From contig JAJZVO010000007.1 of assembly GCA_021845665.1 (NCBI GenBank), forward strand, positions 41,485-105,484: a DNA stretch of 64,000 nt, in the 5' to 3' direction. Position numbers and translations under genes: made by a program. Shown here piece after piece: positions 17,668 to 26,807 of this stretch. Below the pieces are notes generated by a model. That model did not search any database. It saw only the letters and a program-made list of their open reading frames with translations, and had not been told where the DNA came from. The DNA is from Bacteroidota bacterium (lineage in GTDB: Bacteria; Bacteroidota; Ignavibacteria; Kryptoniales; JAKASW01). How positions within the stretch are numbered: position 1 is the first letter of the stretch; every line of letters begins with the position of its first letter.

Positions 17668-18844
17668 TACGAACCCTTCTTCTCACGAAGTCAACCACAT
17701 TTTCAAATGCAGAGATCTCAAAAGTAATTGAGAAATAGCCGCCGCGGCCTCCACCCTTAACTCCAATGTCAGAGCGCAGGGAATCGATAATGGAAGCTGC
17801 AAGGCCCACTTCCACCGTAAGGTTCAAATTCATGTAGCAAATATTTCCCTCGGTATGGTGAAATGCAAACGACTTCTTCGTCCTCTTCGAGACGCAGCTC
17901 CCGACAAAGCGGAGGTCCTCTGTCGACTCAATTTCCGACGAAAGGTCGATCACGACCAGTGAATCTCCCGCCCCATCCACTTTGGGAGTTAGGCGGTCAC
18001 AAATGCTTTCGAGAATTTTCCCGGACAGCTCCTTGACCCTGCTTTCTCGTTCCTGGATTTGTGCCTTGAGCTTCCGGACCGCAGACGGCAGGTCGTCAAT
18101 GCCTGAGGAGATGAGCCTTGAGCTCTCGCGCGCGGAACTGAATAATTCATAGTAACGCCTTACTGCCCTCTCTCCGCAAAAAAATTCGATCCGGGTCAGC
18201 GCACCCTTAACCTTTTCGAGGTTACCCGTGAGAACAACTCCAATTTCAGAAGTGTGTGTACAGTGAGTGCCGCCACATGCAGACATGTCAAAATCCCTGA
18301 CATCGATGATTCTCACGGTGCCAACAACTTTCGGGCGTTTTCTCAGACTAAATTTTCCTATCTCACCGGGTTCCGCATAATGAACGGTAACCGGCCTGTC
18401 CTCACGAATGACCATATTCACCATTTCAACTGCCTGTGAAAGCTCGGCGTCAGTCGGCTGACGCGACAGGTCGATCGAACCGACATATTCGCCAAGCCTG
18501 GATGAAACAGTTCCGATGCCGAACAGGTTGTCGAACGCGGCAGACAACATATGCTGGCCGGTATGCTGCTGCATGTTTGCTATACGCCGTTTCCAGTCTA
18601 TTCTGCAGGATACCTGACCTGGTTGGACCTGGCGGGAGATGATATGCACGACGCGGTCGTCTTCTTCAATGACATCCGTGACTTCAGCTTCGCCGATGAA
18701 TCCTGTATCATGCTCCTGACCACCAGAAGTCGGGTAGAAGTAACTATTGTCAAGAATGACGGCAAAACTTTCTCCTTTGCTGAAGCACTCTGTCACGCTT
18801 GCGTTGAACTCAGAGGTATACGTGTCGTCGTAGTATGGTCTCAA
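17660..18844 (-). CDS. AlaX-type alanyl-tRNA editing protein with DHHA1 domain
   Basis: This stand-alone editing protein is related to the editing and C-terminal parts of alanyl-tRNA synthetase and should deacylate mischarged Ser- or Gly-tRNA(Ala). Its 394 residues place it in the long AlaX-L class. The zinc site is clear: [14 protein letters not shown] gives the two histidines, and [17 protein letters not shown] gives the cysteine and histidine. A coiled-coil segment (about 235-270) follows. The DHHA1 domain ends with the glycine-rich [15 protein letters not shown]. The only suitable start is TTG 18844, overlapping the CDF stop as TTGA. No synthetase domain is present. Confidence 0.92.
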   Translation of the reverse strand: MRPYYDDTYTSEFNASVTECFSKGESFAVILDNSYFYPTSGGQEHDTGFIGEAEVTDVIEEDDRVVHIISRQVQPGQVSCRIDWKRRIANMQQHTGQHMLSAAFDNLFGIGTVSSRLGEYVGSIDLSRQPTDAELSQAVEMVNMVIREDRPVTVHYAEPGEIGKFSLRKRPKVVGTVRIIDVRDFDMSACGGTHCTHTSEIGVVLTGNLEKVKGALTRIEFFCGERAVRRYYELFSSARESSRLISSGIDDLPSAVRKLKAQIQERESRVKELSGKILESICDRLTPKVDGAGDSLVVIDLSSEIESTEDLRFVGSCVSKRTKKSFAFHHTEGNICYMNLNLTVEVGLAASIIDSLRSDIGVKGGGRGGYFSITFEISAFENVVDFVRRRVRNG

Positions 18845-20232
18845 GATATCCTGCCGACAACAGGTTCCTGGTGAATTACCGCTTTACTGATTTCGGGAAA
18901 TTCTCTGACGATATCTTCTTCCAACTCGTTGACGATTCTAACAGTTTCTTCCAGTGAAAAAACATCCTTGATCTGGCAAGTAAGACCTACGCGGAGTCCG
19001 GATGCACTTTCGGTAAAATTCAGGTTGCCGCACGACACGACTTCGCGCTTCGACTTAATGTATTCGATCAGCTTGCGAGGAAGGTCAGTGCTTCTCAGGT
19101 TCAACGACTTAGCCCTTATGAGACTCGCCGGCGATTTGTCGATGTGAATAAATATCTGGTCTACTTTCTCTATCTGATGTCGAATAGCGTTTTCCAGCTC
19201 ATCCGCCTTGATGTGTGCTTCCTCGATGGTGTTGGCATCTTCCACTTCGAGGTGAAGATCGATGACAATTCCGCTGTCCGTTGTGAAGACTTCCACTTTG
19301 TGGATTTTGTTGTTGGTGTTCTCAGCGGCAAATCTCACTTTGTCGAGAATGGTTTCCTCACCTGTTTCGACGGGTTCGGCATGAACCACGACGTCGATGC
19401 CTTCTCTGACCTTTCTCACCCGCTGTTCGATATCATCCATCAGCTTGTGGGCCTGTCCGAAGGGAAGGAGCCGCGGGAGTTCAACTACCATATCCACAAA
19501 GATTCTACCGCCGGAATCCCTGACACGAAGCTTCTTCAGCTCGCGGATGTCGCTCGACTCAAGCGCAGCGGCGCGTATCGAGTCGACGAATGAAGTATCC
19601 GGGCTCCTGTCGACGAGAACATCGATGGATCTTTTCCCAAGTCTGAGGCTTATGACCACGACGATGGCCGAAACGCCGAGCGCCGCGATGGGATCAGCGA
19701 ACTCAAAGCCAAGCCTCGCACCGACGAGTCCGAAGATAACGACGCTGGAGCTGAGAATGTCCGTGCTGAAATGAAGCGCATCGGCTTCCAAAGCCTGGCT
19801 GTGATGTTTCTTCGCGGCACGAAGGAGAATTCTCGACCTTGTGAAATCGATTGCGATCGATGCGCCCATTACGATGAAGCTCCAGGCAGTCACGTCGATT
19901 GGGACTTGGCGGACGAAAATGCGTTCGATCGCTTCCCTTGCGATAAGGAAACAGGTCAAGAGCAAAAGGAGTGTTTCAAAAAGGGCCGAGATGTTTTCAA
20001 ACTTGCCATGTCCGTAATGGTGCTCGGAGTCGGCAGGCTTGTCCGCAGCCCTAACGGCGAAGAAAGTCATACCCGCCGCCAGGAGGTCAAGTCCGGAGTG
20101 GGCCGCCTCGCTGAGTATTCCAAGGCTCCCCGTACTTATTCCAACGATGAGTTTAAATGCGGTAAGAAACACGGCGGCAACTACAGAACTTAGCGCCGCC
20201 GTCATTTTTTCTTGAGACGAACTTTTCGTCAA
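18841..20232 (-). CDS. Cation diffusion facilitator transporter with three tandem C-terminal domains
   Basis: This inner-membrane divalent-metal/proton antiporter has up to 463 residues. The membrane half has six helices with the paired metal motifs SEAAHSGLD and EADALHFSTD (HxxxD). The cytosolic part is unusually long, about 260 residues. It reads as three successive ferredoxin-like units whose last strands are similar: IDVVVHAEP, IFIHIDK and AVIHQEP. Canonical CDF proteins carry one such unit. The start is uncertain: TTG 20232 gives the stated length, while ATG 20205 would remove nine residues. The metal (zinc, iron or manganese) cannot be told by eye. It heads the overlapping chain leading to AlaX. 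Confidence 0.9.
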   Translation of the reverse strand: MTKSSSQEKMTAALSSVVAAVFLTAFKLIVGISTGSLGILSEAAHSGLDLLAAGMTFFAVRAADKPADSEHHYGHGKFENISALFETLLLLLTCFLIAREAIERIFVRQVPIDVTAWSFIVMGASIAIDFTRSRILLRAAKKHHSQALEADALHFSTDILSSSVVIFGLVGARLGFEFADPIAALGVSAIVVVISLRLGKRSIDVLVDRSPDTSFVDSIRAAALESSDIRELKKLRVRDSGGRIFVDMVVELPRLLPFGQAHKLMDDIEQRVRKVREGIDVVVHAEPVETGEETILDKVRFAAENTNNKIHKVEVFTTDSGIVIDLHLEVEDANTIEEAHIKADELENAIRHQIEKVDQIFIHIDKSPASLIRAKSLNLRSTDLPRKLIEYIKSKREVVSCGNLNFTESASGLRVGLTCQIKDVFSLEETVRIVNELEEDIVREFPEISKAVIHQEPVVGRIS

Positions 20233-20275
20233 GCCGAGAAAATGTCCCTTCTCTCAACCGATCTTTCGATCAGCC

Positions 20276-21625
20276 TCAGAATTTGACGTATTTGTCGACT
20301 ATACTCTTTGTGTTCTGCATATTCAGTTTCAGGAAGATGAACTCGAATCTCTTCTCAAGCTCTTTGTTCGCCTTCTCGAACCAGACCTTATCGAGGTTCC
20401 ACATCTGCTCCTTAAACGGGCCGAAACCTTTCTTTCTGGTCTTGTAGATAAACTGTTCGTCTGTCATGTCCGGCTTCTTCTCCTCGGCCATGTTCTTCCT
20501 GAGATAGTCGTAAATACTTTCTCTGAATTCCTTCGGGAACAAATCGTACAGGAGATTTTGGAATCCGGTAGCGAGATGTATCTCGGCAGTGCCGACGCCC
20601 GGGAATTTGTCGAAAAGCTCCTCCGGCAGGGTGGATGCACCGTGTTGCACGGCTCCGGCCATCCCGTATTCCTTCCGAGCAATTTCAGAAATCTTCTTGA
20701 GGACGTCAAAGTCGATGTTGACTTTGGCCACCGTGCCGTCAGCCAGAGGGACTCCTCCGTGACTCGAACCGGTCTGGACACTGATCTTGCTGATCGTCTT
20801 CGCGCCTTTCTTCTTTGCGGTCAGAGTCTTCACATAGCCCTGCATGTAAGCGCGGAACTCTTCGGGGGTAGAATTCTTCTTTCCGACTTCTCCTATTTCA
20901 CCTCCGACGGAAACCGTCACTCCCTTAGGTTCGAGTTCTCTTATGAGAGCCGTCATTTCAGCGGCGAGTTCGAAGTTGTTGCGTTGTTGCTCTTCCAGGG
21001 TGGGTTTGCTAAGGTCGACGAGCGTCGAGGAATCGATGTCGATATTGTAAAACTGAGCGGCGATCGCTTCCTTGATCAGGGATCTGATTACTTCAGTCTC
21101 CTTCTTGGGATCTTCGGCGAACTTCTTCGCATTGAACTGAAAGTGGTCGCCCTGGATAAATACCGGGCCGGAGTAGTTTTCCTTGACCGCGGCGGCAAGT
21201 ATGCACGCAGAGTACTCGTCGGGCCTCTGGAAGGTATATCCCATTTCCGACTTTGCGATCTCAAATACAAATGCGCCGATCTGGTGTTTCTTGGCGACAC
21301 GGAACATTGCCCGTGCAAAGTCATACGTCATGCCACGCACGTTTACTGCCGGGACGGTGAAACCGGATACTTCGCCGCGCCCGAACGCGTCGTACAGACC
21401 CTGGATTGAACCCGAGCCGCAACCCAGGTTCTTCGCAAGCTCGCGTATCAGCCAGCGTGTCTTTGTCTTAACTTCTTCGCTCGAATTGAAAACCGATTCG
21501 TAAACAAGTGTGTCTATGACAGAGCTGCGGAGCTTATCTGCATTGGCAACTCTCGCTTTCTGCCAGCCGTCTACCTCGACGACTCCCTGCAGAGTACTTT
21601 TAAGCTCTTCAACGTTCTTCAACAT
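20276..21625 (-). CDS. fba: Class II (zinc-dependent) fructose-bisphosphate aldolase family protein
   Basis: This 449-residue metal-dependent aldolase probably splits or forms fructose 1,6-bisphosphate, though tagatose-bisphosphate activity is possible. Zinc and phosphate-binding segments are visible: GPVFIQGDHFQFNAKKF, FYNIDIDSSTLVDLSKP, VSVGGEIGEVG, VQTGSSHGGVP and AVQHGASTLPEE. The protein is about 100 residues longer than E. coli FbaA, with an extra N-terminal helical region (1-90) and a lysine-rich C-terminal extension. This long form is known in some FCB-group genomes. A strong GGAGG site lies five bases before ATG 21625. It is a single gene between the CDF chain and rsmB. Confidence 0.88.
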   Translation of the reverse strand: MLKNVEELKSTLQGVVEVDGWQKARVANADKLRSSVIDTLVYESVFNSSEEVKTKTRWLIRELAKNLGCGSGSIQGLYDAFGRGEVSGFTVPAVNVRGMTYDFARAMFRVAKKHQIGAFVFEIAKSEMGYTFQRPDEYSACILAAAVKENYSGPVFIQGDHFQFNAKKFAEDPKKETEVIRSLIKEAIAAQFYNIDIDSSTLVDLSKPTLEEQQRNNFELAAEMTALIRELEPKGVTVSVGGEIGEVGKKNSTPEEFRAYMQGYVKTLTAKKKGAKTISKISVQTGSSHGGVPLADGTVAKVNIDFDVLKKISEIARKEYGMAGAVQHGASTLPEELFDKFPGVGTAEIHLATGFQNLLYDLFPKEFRESIYDYLRKNMAEEKKPDMTDEQFIYKTRKKGFGPFKEQMWNLDKVWFEKANKELEKRFEFIFLKLNMQNTKSIVDKYVKF

Positions 21626-21687
21626 TTAAACCTCCAAAGATGTTTTCGTTAGCAAGATATTAAAAGGACGCGTCGCATACAAGAATA

Positions 21688-23076
21688 TCACCGTGTCTTG
21701 CGCAGCCTCGCCGCGAAACTTCCATCCATGTCGTTCCGATGCGGGAGAGTCTCGATATAACCTTCCTTGCTGACGAGGGACCGATCCACGAAGCCGTTAG
21801 CAGGCTCCAACGTAAATTCCGGATGCCGCGTCAGGAAAGCCTGAACTATTTCCTGGTTCTCCGCTGGTTCGATAGTGCACGTACTATAGACTATCACACC
21901 ATTGGGCTTCAGCAACTTCACAGCGTTCTCCATGATGTTCGTCTGGATTTGATTCAACAGCTCGATATCCTCCGGCTCACGTTTCCATTTAGAGTCCGGT
22001 TTTTTCTTCATCACTCCGAAACCGGTACATGGGGCGTCGATCAGTATTTTATCGAAGAGGACCGCGTCGGAGTACATCCCGGCGTCCGCAACAACGATCT
22101 TTATCTGAGAATATCCCATCCTGTCGACTGCATCCTGAATCAGCCTCGCGCGGTTTTCATATTTCTCGACGGCGGTGAGGTCGGCTTCCCCGCCCGTCAG
22201 CTCCAGGATATGCGTAGTCTTACCCCCCGGGGCGGCACACATGTCCAGTATCCGCTCCGCAGGCTTCGGGTCAAGCAACCTGGAAACTAATCCTGCGCTT
22301 TCGTCCTGCACTGTAAACTGTCCCGAACGGAAAGACTCGAGCTCACCGATCCTGGACAGCCCTTCGACGCAGAAGAAGTTCGGGATGAATCGTCCCTTAG
22401 TGACTTTCAATCCCTTGTTCTCAAAAGAAGAAGCGAGCTCGGCAACGGAGATTTTCTTGGGATTTACCCTGACCGAAAGCCGCGGCCTTTCATTCAGAGA
22501 CGTCAACAGCTGCTCCGTTTCATAGACACCGAAACGGTTCACGAACCTTCGAACCAGCCAGATCGGAAACGAATGAACGATCGACAAAGCCTTTATCGGA
22601 TCGTCTTCAATCGACGGATACTCCACCGAATCAAGTTTCCGAATCGACGTCCTGAGAATAGCGTTCACAAGGTTAGCCAGGAACTGGCCACGAAGTTTTT
22701 TCACAAATTCAACGGCCTCATTGACCGCGGCCGATTGCGGCACTCTCTCCAGAAACATGATTTGGTACATTGCAATCCGGATCGCGTTCTTGATGTTCAC
22801 GTCCAGCTTTGCGTAGTCGCCCCGGTAGAATTGCGATATGACGTAGTCGATTCTGAGTTTCCAGCGGACCGTGCCATTAACAAGCTCGGTTAGAAAGGAC
22901 TTATCTAACCTGCTCAACTCCGAATACCTGAGTTCAAAATCGAGTACCTTGTCAAGGTAAGAATCCGTCCTGTCGATCCTGTTGAGCACCTTGACTGCAA
23001 TCTCACGAGCGGTTTCGTAGATCACGATCTCGGTTTCCTCACGTGGATTACTCCTGTACCTGTTTGGCTGTTCCAT
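21688..23076 (-). CDS. rsmB: 16S rRNA (cytosine-967-C5)-methyltransferase
   Basis: This rRNA methyltransferase has 462 residues with the RsmB order of domains. An N-terminal NusB-like RNA-binding domain (about 20-150, with LVNGTVRWKLRIDYVI and AVNEAVEFVKKLRG) precedes the RsmF/NOP2-type SAM domain. Motifs are MCAAPGGKTTHILEL for SAM binding, DAPCTGFGVMKKKPDSKW, and VYSTCTIEPAENQE with the catalytic cysteine. ATG 23076 is preferred to the GTG just upstream because AGGGG stands seven bases before it. I see no oddity. Confidence 0.94.
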   Translation of the reverse strand: MEQPNRYRSNPREETEIVIYETAREIAVKVLNRIDRTDSYLDKVLDFELRYSELSRLDKSFLTELVNGTVRWKLRIDYVISQFYRGDYAKLDVNIKNAIRIAMYQIMFLERVPQSAAVNEAVEFVKKLRGQFLANLVNAILRTSIRKLDSVEYPSIEDDPIKALSIVHSFPIWLVRRFVNRFGVYETEQLLTSLNERPRLSVRVNPKKISVAELASSFENKGLKVTKGRFIPNFFCVEGLSRIGELESFRSGQFTVQDESAGLVSRLLDPKPAERILDMCAAPGGKTTHILELTGGEADLTAVEKYENRARLIQDAVDRMGYSQIKIVVADAGMYSDAVLFDKILIDAPCTGFGVMKKKPDSKWKREPEDIELLNQIQTNIMENAVKLLKPNGVIVYSTCTIEPAENQEIVQAFLTRHPEFTLEPANGFVDRSLVSKEGYIETLPHRNDMDGSFAARLRKTR

Positions 23077-23265
23077 CACTGCACCCCTTACTTTGCGTTT
23101 GCTGCGGTCTTACTGCCATCGTAACTGTTTTATGTGCCCGGAATATTGTACTTTGGTTACGACAGCGGTTTGTTCGTTACACCTTCGATTAATAGAAGTT
23201 CGGTTTTAAGATTTCTTTTCCAAAAGAGTTTTTGGTCCATCAACTTTCAGCTTAATTTTCTCCAA

Positions 23266-23298
23266 CGACATTGCCCCGGAAGGACCGGGGCAATCAAC
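23266..23298 (-). terminator. Strong hairpin after rpmE
   Basis: ATTGCCCCGG and CCGGGGCAAT (23270-23294) form a ten-base-pair stem with a five-base loop just after the rpmE stop. The following minus-strand sequence (GTCGTTGGAG) is only weakly T-rich, so termination may be partial. About 190 bases then separate it from rsmB, where I see no gene. Confidence 0.5.
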
Positions 23299-23315
23299 AA
23301 AACGAAATGAAAGAC

Positions 23316-23537
23316 CTACGCCCCGGCTTTCGATTTCTTGCCATACTTCTGCATAAATTTTTCGACACGTCCGGCAGAGTCAATAAGCTTTTGTTTACCG
23401 GTGAAGAAGGGATGGCAGTTAGAGCAAATCTCTACCTTCAAGAATTCGCCTGGTTCGGTCGACCTTGTTTGAAATGTATTCCCGCATACACACGTTACTG
23501 TGACTGAGTGGTACTTCGGGTGAATTCCGCTTCTCAT
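23316..23537 (-). CDS. rpmE: 50S ribosomal protein L31 (zinc-binding type)
   Basis: This is a complete 73-residue L31. It keeps the zinc-binding cysteines as VTCVCGN and [13 protein letters not shown] (CxC and CxxC), so it is the C+ form. The family pattern [11 protein letters not shown] at the start and [17 protein letters not shown] at the end are normal. The gene stands alone between rsmB and a 430-base non-coding stretch. The C+ type is the zinc-replete paralog; no zinc-free copy is seen here. Confidence 0.95.
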   Translation of the reverse strand: MRSGIHPKYHSVTVTCVCGNTFQTRSTEPGEFLKVEICSNCHPFFTGKQKLIDSAGRVEKFMQKYGKKSKAGA

Positions 23538-23969
23538 TTTTTCTCCTATTTACGCATAAATCTACGAAAATGGGCAACAAATTCCAAATAACGGGCCTAA
23601 TTGAGAAATAATCGCCGCCTTCCGGGTGCAACCGAAGTGGGATTTTGGCAAACTACCGCCTCCACGTCCCAAGTCTGTCAGACAAATCCACCCGGGCCAG
23701 GCCACTCGGCCAGTCTCCTTCCTACGTTTGTCACCGAGGAAACTGCTCCGCTGCCGGTTTGTCAAACAGCAGGTGAAACTCCTCTAGAGATGCGGCCGAA
23801 AAGTCCAACGACAAAGAGCACGAAGATTTTTCACGAAGGACACGAAGGTCTCTATTCATTTATCACTCTTTCTTTGTGTTCTTTGCGCCCTTTCTTCGTG
23901 ACCTCGTGGTTAAATAGTTTTGCAGCGGGTTTTCGGCCCGGCTTCTAGCACGCATGACGCTGAACAGAG
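23538..23969. repeat. 432-base non-coding stretch holding a CACGAAG-type dispersed repeat element
   Basis: No coding potential is convincing here. Within it, 23794-23938 is bounded by perfect nine-base inverted ends GGCCGAAAA and TTTTCGGCC. Inside are runs of the ACAAAGAGCACGAAG / CACGAAGGACACGAAGG type and, in inverse sense, CTTTGTGTTCTTTG and CTTCGTGACCTCGTGG, so most of the element can fold on itself. Short repeats of this wording recur in many environmental bacterial genomes; that statement is from memory, not from a search. The 23538-23793 part shows no feature I can name. Confidence 0.55.
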
Positions 23970-26681
23970 TCAGGACTTAAGCATTTGTCTCAGAACTGTC
24001 TGGAGAATGCCTCCGTTTTTATAGTACTCCACATCTACATGACTGTCAAGTCTGGCCACCACTTCAAACGCAGTCTTTTTTCCTCCTTCGCCGATAGCCG
24101 TCACGCGAAGAGTCTTGTGAGGTGCGAGGTTCTCCTTGATTCCGTCTATCTCGTACAGTTCCCTGCCGTTGAGCCCGAGTGACGCCGCATTCTCTCCAGG
24201 TTTGAATTGCAGCGGAAGGACGCCGACGCCGACCAGATTGCTCCGGTGTATTCTCTCGTAGCTCTCGGCAATTACTGCTTTGATCCCAAGAAGGAGAGTA
24301 CCTTTCGCGGCCCAGTCTCTCGAGCTACCGCTTCCGTATTCTTTGCCTGCGATCACGAGCAGCGGGACATTCTGCGACTGATATTTCATGGAGGCATCGA
24401 ATATCAACATCTTCTCTCCATTCGGAAGATGAAGCGTCCAGCTTCCTTCGGTTCCGGCGGCGAGAAGATTCTTCAGCCGGATATTCGCAAACGTTCCCCT
24501 CATCATAACTTCGTGGTTTCCTCGTCGGGAGCCGTAAGAGTTGAAATCCTTCGGTTGGACGCCGTGCTCGATGAGATATTTTCCTGCCGCGCTGGTCTGT
24601 TGTATATTGCCTGCAGGAGAGATATGGTCGGTTGTGACCGAGTCACCGAGGAGTGCCAGGACACGAGCCTCCTTAATATCGTCGACCGGAGGCGGATCGA
24701 GCGGAAGGTCCTTGAAAAACGGCGGCTCCTGGATATAAGTTGAAGAGGCGTCCCACCTGTAGCTGCTCCCTTCCGGAACGTCGAGCTTCTTCCAGATTTC
24801 CGGTCCTTCGAACACCTTCGCGTAACGGGTCCTGTACATTTCAGGCCGGATAGATTTTCTGAGTACCGCATTGACTTCGGCCTGTGTGGGCCAAATGTCT
24901 TTAAGGTAGACCGGCTGCCCGTCTTTAGAGATGTCAATGGGTTCCTTGTCGGGATCATAGTCTATTCTGCCTGCAAGCGCGTAAGCAACGACGAGCGGGG
25001 GCGAAGCGAGGTAGCTTGCCTTCGCATGCGGGTTTATCCTTCCTTCAAAATTCCGGTTTCCGCTGAGCACGGCAGCTGCGACGAGATTTTCTTTTTCAAT
25101 CGCACCGGAGATGCTTTCGTCGAGAGGTCCGCTGTTTCCAATGCAGGTTGTGCATCCGAAGCCAACGACATTGAATTTCAGATCTTCAAGGGGTTTGAGC
25201 AAACCTGCGTCGTTGAGGTAATCCACGACCACCTGTGAACCAGGTGCGAGGCTTGTCTTGACCCACGGTTTCGGTTTGAGGCCGTATTTCTCGACCGCCT
25301 TCTTTGCGAGAAGACCAGCCGCGACGAGGACACCCGGATTAGAAGTGTTCGTACAGCTTGTGATCGCCGCGATAACAACCGAACCGTTCCGAATGTCGAA
25401 CGATGCGCCGTTTTTCTTGATCGTGACGGATCGGGAAACGTTCTCCTGCTTCACGGCGAAACCGCGCTCCGCAGTCGGAGCCGAGAGCGACTTCGCGAAA
25501 GAATCCTTCACGTCGCGGAGCGCTACACGGTCCTGCGGCCTCTTCGGACCCGCGATGCTCGGTTCAATTCTGCTCATGTCTATCTCGACGGTATCCGTAT
25601 ACACGGGTGACGGCGTGCTCTTGCTCCAGAAGAGGTCCTGCTCCTTGCAATAAGTCTCGACAACGGCAACCTGTTCATCCGTACGCCCCGTGAGCCGGAG
25701 ATAGTTTAGAGCCTCCTCATCGACCGGGAAAAATCCCATCGTCGCGCCGTATTCGGGCGACATGTTGCTCAACGTTGCCCTGTCGGGGAGGCTCAGCTCC
25801 GCAATTCCTTCACCATAGTACTCAACAATCTTCCCGACCACCCCCTTCTTGCGAAGGACCTCGGTAACCGTGAGAACAAGATCGGTAGCTGTAGCGCCCT
25901 CCGGCAACTCTCCTTTCAGCCTGACCCCGATGACTTCCGGGACTAACATGAAGTAAGGTTGTCCCAGCATGACCGCTTCCGCCTCGATGCCACCCACTCC
26001 CCAGCCGAAAACGCCGAGACCGTTCACCATCGTCGTGTGCGAGTCGGTCCCTACGAGCGAATCGGGAAACGCATTCAGGACGCCGTCGACTTTTCTCGTT
26101 TCCACGACCCTGGCGAGATATTCCAGGTTAACCTGGTGGACAATGCCGGTATCAGGGGGGACGACGTTGAAATTTTTGAAACCTTTCTGCCCCCATCTCA
26201 GAAGCTTGTACCGCTCGACGTTTCGTTTGAACTCGAGTTCGGCATTAAACAGCAGTGCATCGTCGCTGCCGAACTTGTCCACCTGGACCGAGTGGTCTAT
26301 GACTAATTCGGAAGGTATCAACGGGTTAATCTTTCCCGTATCCGCTCTTCTTCGTTCGACTTCACTTCTCATCGCCGCAAGATCGACGACCGCGGGAACG
26401 CCGGTGAAGTCCTGCATAAGGACCCGAGCAGGCATGAAAGCGATTTCCTTCTGCGGAAGAGTCTTGCCATCCCACTTCAAGAGCGCCTCGATATCGGCTG
26501 CAGTGACTATCTTGCCGTCCTCGTACCTCAGGAGATTCTCCAACAATATCCTGAGCGAGTAAGGGAGTCTCGATATATCATATTTTTGATTGTGAAGTGC
26601 GGGAAGATGGAAAATAGTGAAGACCGAATTCCTGATTTTAAGTTCTTTCTTTGCGGAAAACGAATTTGAGATTGCAGCCAT
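23970..26681 (-). CDS. acnA: Aconitate hydratase (AcnA/IRP type)
   Basis: This TCA-cycle enzyme isomerises citrate to isocitrate through a [4Fe-4S] cluster. ATG 26681 has GGAG nine bases upstream and gives 903 residues; an in-frame TTG three codons further out is less likely. The three cluster cysteines are in AAITSCTNTSNPGV and VGFGCTTCIGNSGP. The active-site serine region GKEYGSGSSRDWAAKG and the substrate block GTDSHTTMVNGLGVFGWG are present. The protein is full length and of the AcnA rather than AcnB layout, with the swivel domain at the C-terminus. Citrate synthase and isocitrate dehydrogenase lie 2-8 kb away on the same strand. Confidence 0.95.
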   Translation of the reverse strand: MAAISNSFSAKKELKIRNSVFTIFHLPALHNQKYDISRLPYSLRILLENLLRYEDGKIVTAADIEALLKWDGKTLPQKEIAFMPARVLMQDFTGVPAVVDLAAMRSEVERRRADTGKINPLIPSELVIDHSVQVDKFGSDDALLFNAELEFKRNVERYKLLRWGQKGFKNFNVVPPDTGIVHQVNLEYLARVVETRKVDGVLNAFPDSLVGTDSHTTMVNGLGVFGWGVGGIEAEAVMLGQPYFMLVPEVIGVRLKGELPEGATATDLVLTVTEVLRKKGVVGKIVEYYGEGIAELSLPDRATLSNMSPEYGATMGFFPVDEEALNYLRLTGRTDEQVAVVETYCKEQDLFWSKSTPSPVYTDTVEIDMSRIEPSIAGPKRPQDRVALRDVKDSFAKSLSAPTAERGFAVKQENVSRSVTIKKNGASFDIRNGSVVIAAITSCTNTSNPGVLVAAGLLAKKAVEKYGLKPKPWVKTSLAPGSQVVVDYLNDAGLLKPLEDLKFNVVGFGCTTCIGNSGPLDESISGAIEKENLVAAAVLSGNRNFEGRINPHAKASYLASPPLVVAYALAGRIDYDPDKEPIDISKDGQPVYLKDIWPTQAEVNAVLRKSIRPEMYRTRYAKVFEGPEIWKKLDVPEGSSYRWDASSTYIQEPPFFKDLPLDPPPVDDIKEARVLALLGDSVTTDHISPAGNIQQTSAAGKYLIEHGVQPKDFNSYGSRRGNHEVMMRGTFANIRLKNLLAAGTEGSWTLHLPNGEKMLIFDASMKYQSQNVPLLVIAGKEYGSGSSRDWAAKGTLLLGIKAVIAESYERIHRSNLVGVGVLPLQFKPGENAASLGLNGRELYEIDGIKENLAPHKTLRVTAIGEGGKKTAFEVVARLDSHVDVEYYKNGGILQTVLRQMLKS

Positions 26682-26749
26682 TGGGAACAACTCCGTTAAT
26701 TTCTTTTTAAACTCTGATGAAATTTAATGAAAGACCCCCGTCAGTTCAA

Positions 26750-26784
26750 TGAAAATGAAGAAGGCCACCGATCGGTGGCCTTCC
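26750..26784 (-). terminator. Intrinsic terminator of glnA
   Basis: A perfect palindrome AAGGCCACCGATCGGTGGCCTT (26761-26782; AAGGCCACC and GGTGGCCTT stems) lies 26 bases after the glnA stop. It is followed on the minus strand by TCTTCATTTTCATT. It should end the lrp-glnA transcript before acnA. Confidence 0.8.
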
Positions 26785-26807
26785 CATTAAGTCGACTTCG
26801 GCGTCGA

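Noticed and set aside
20558..21409. 283-codon plus-strand frame opposite the aldolase
   Set aside because: It is antisense to a conserved class II aldolase with a strong ribosome site. No motif is seen.
23601..23948. 115-codon plus-strand frame in the rpmE-acnA gap
   Set aside because: Its C-terminal half is the CACGAAG repeat translated (TKIFHEGHEG). The composition is repeat-driven and there is no ribosome site.
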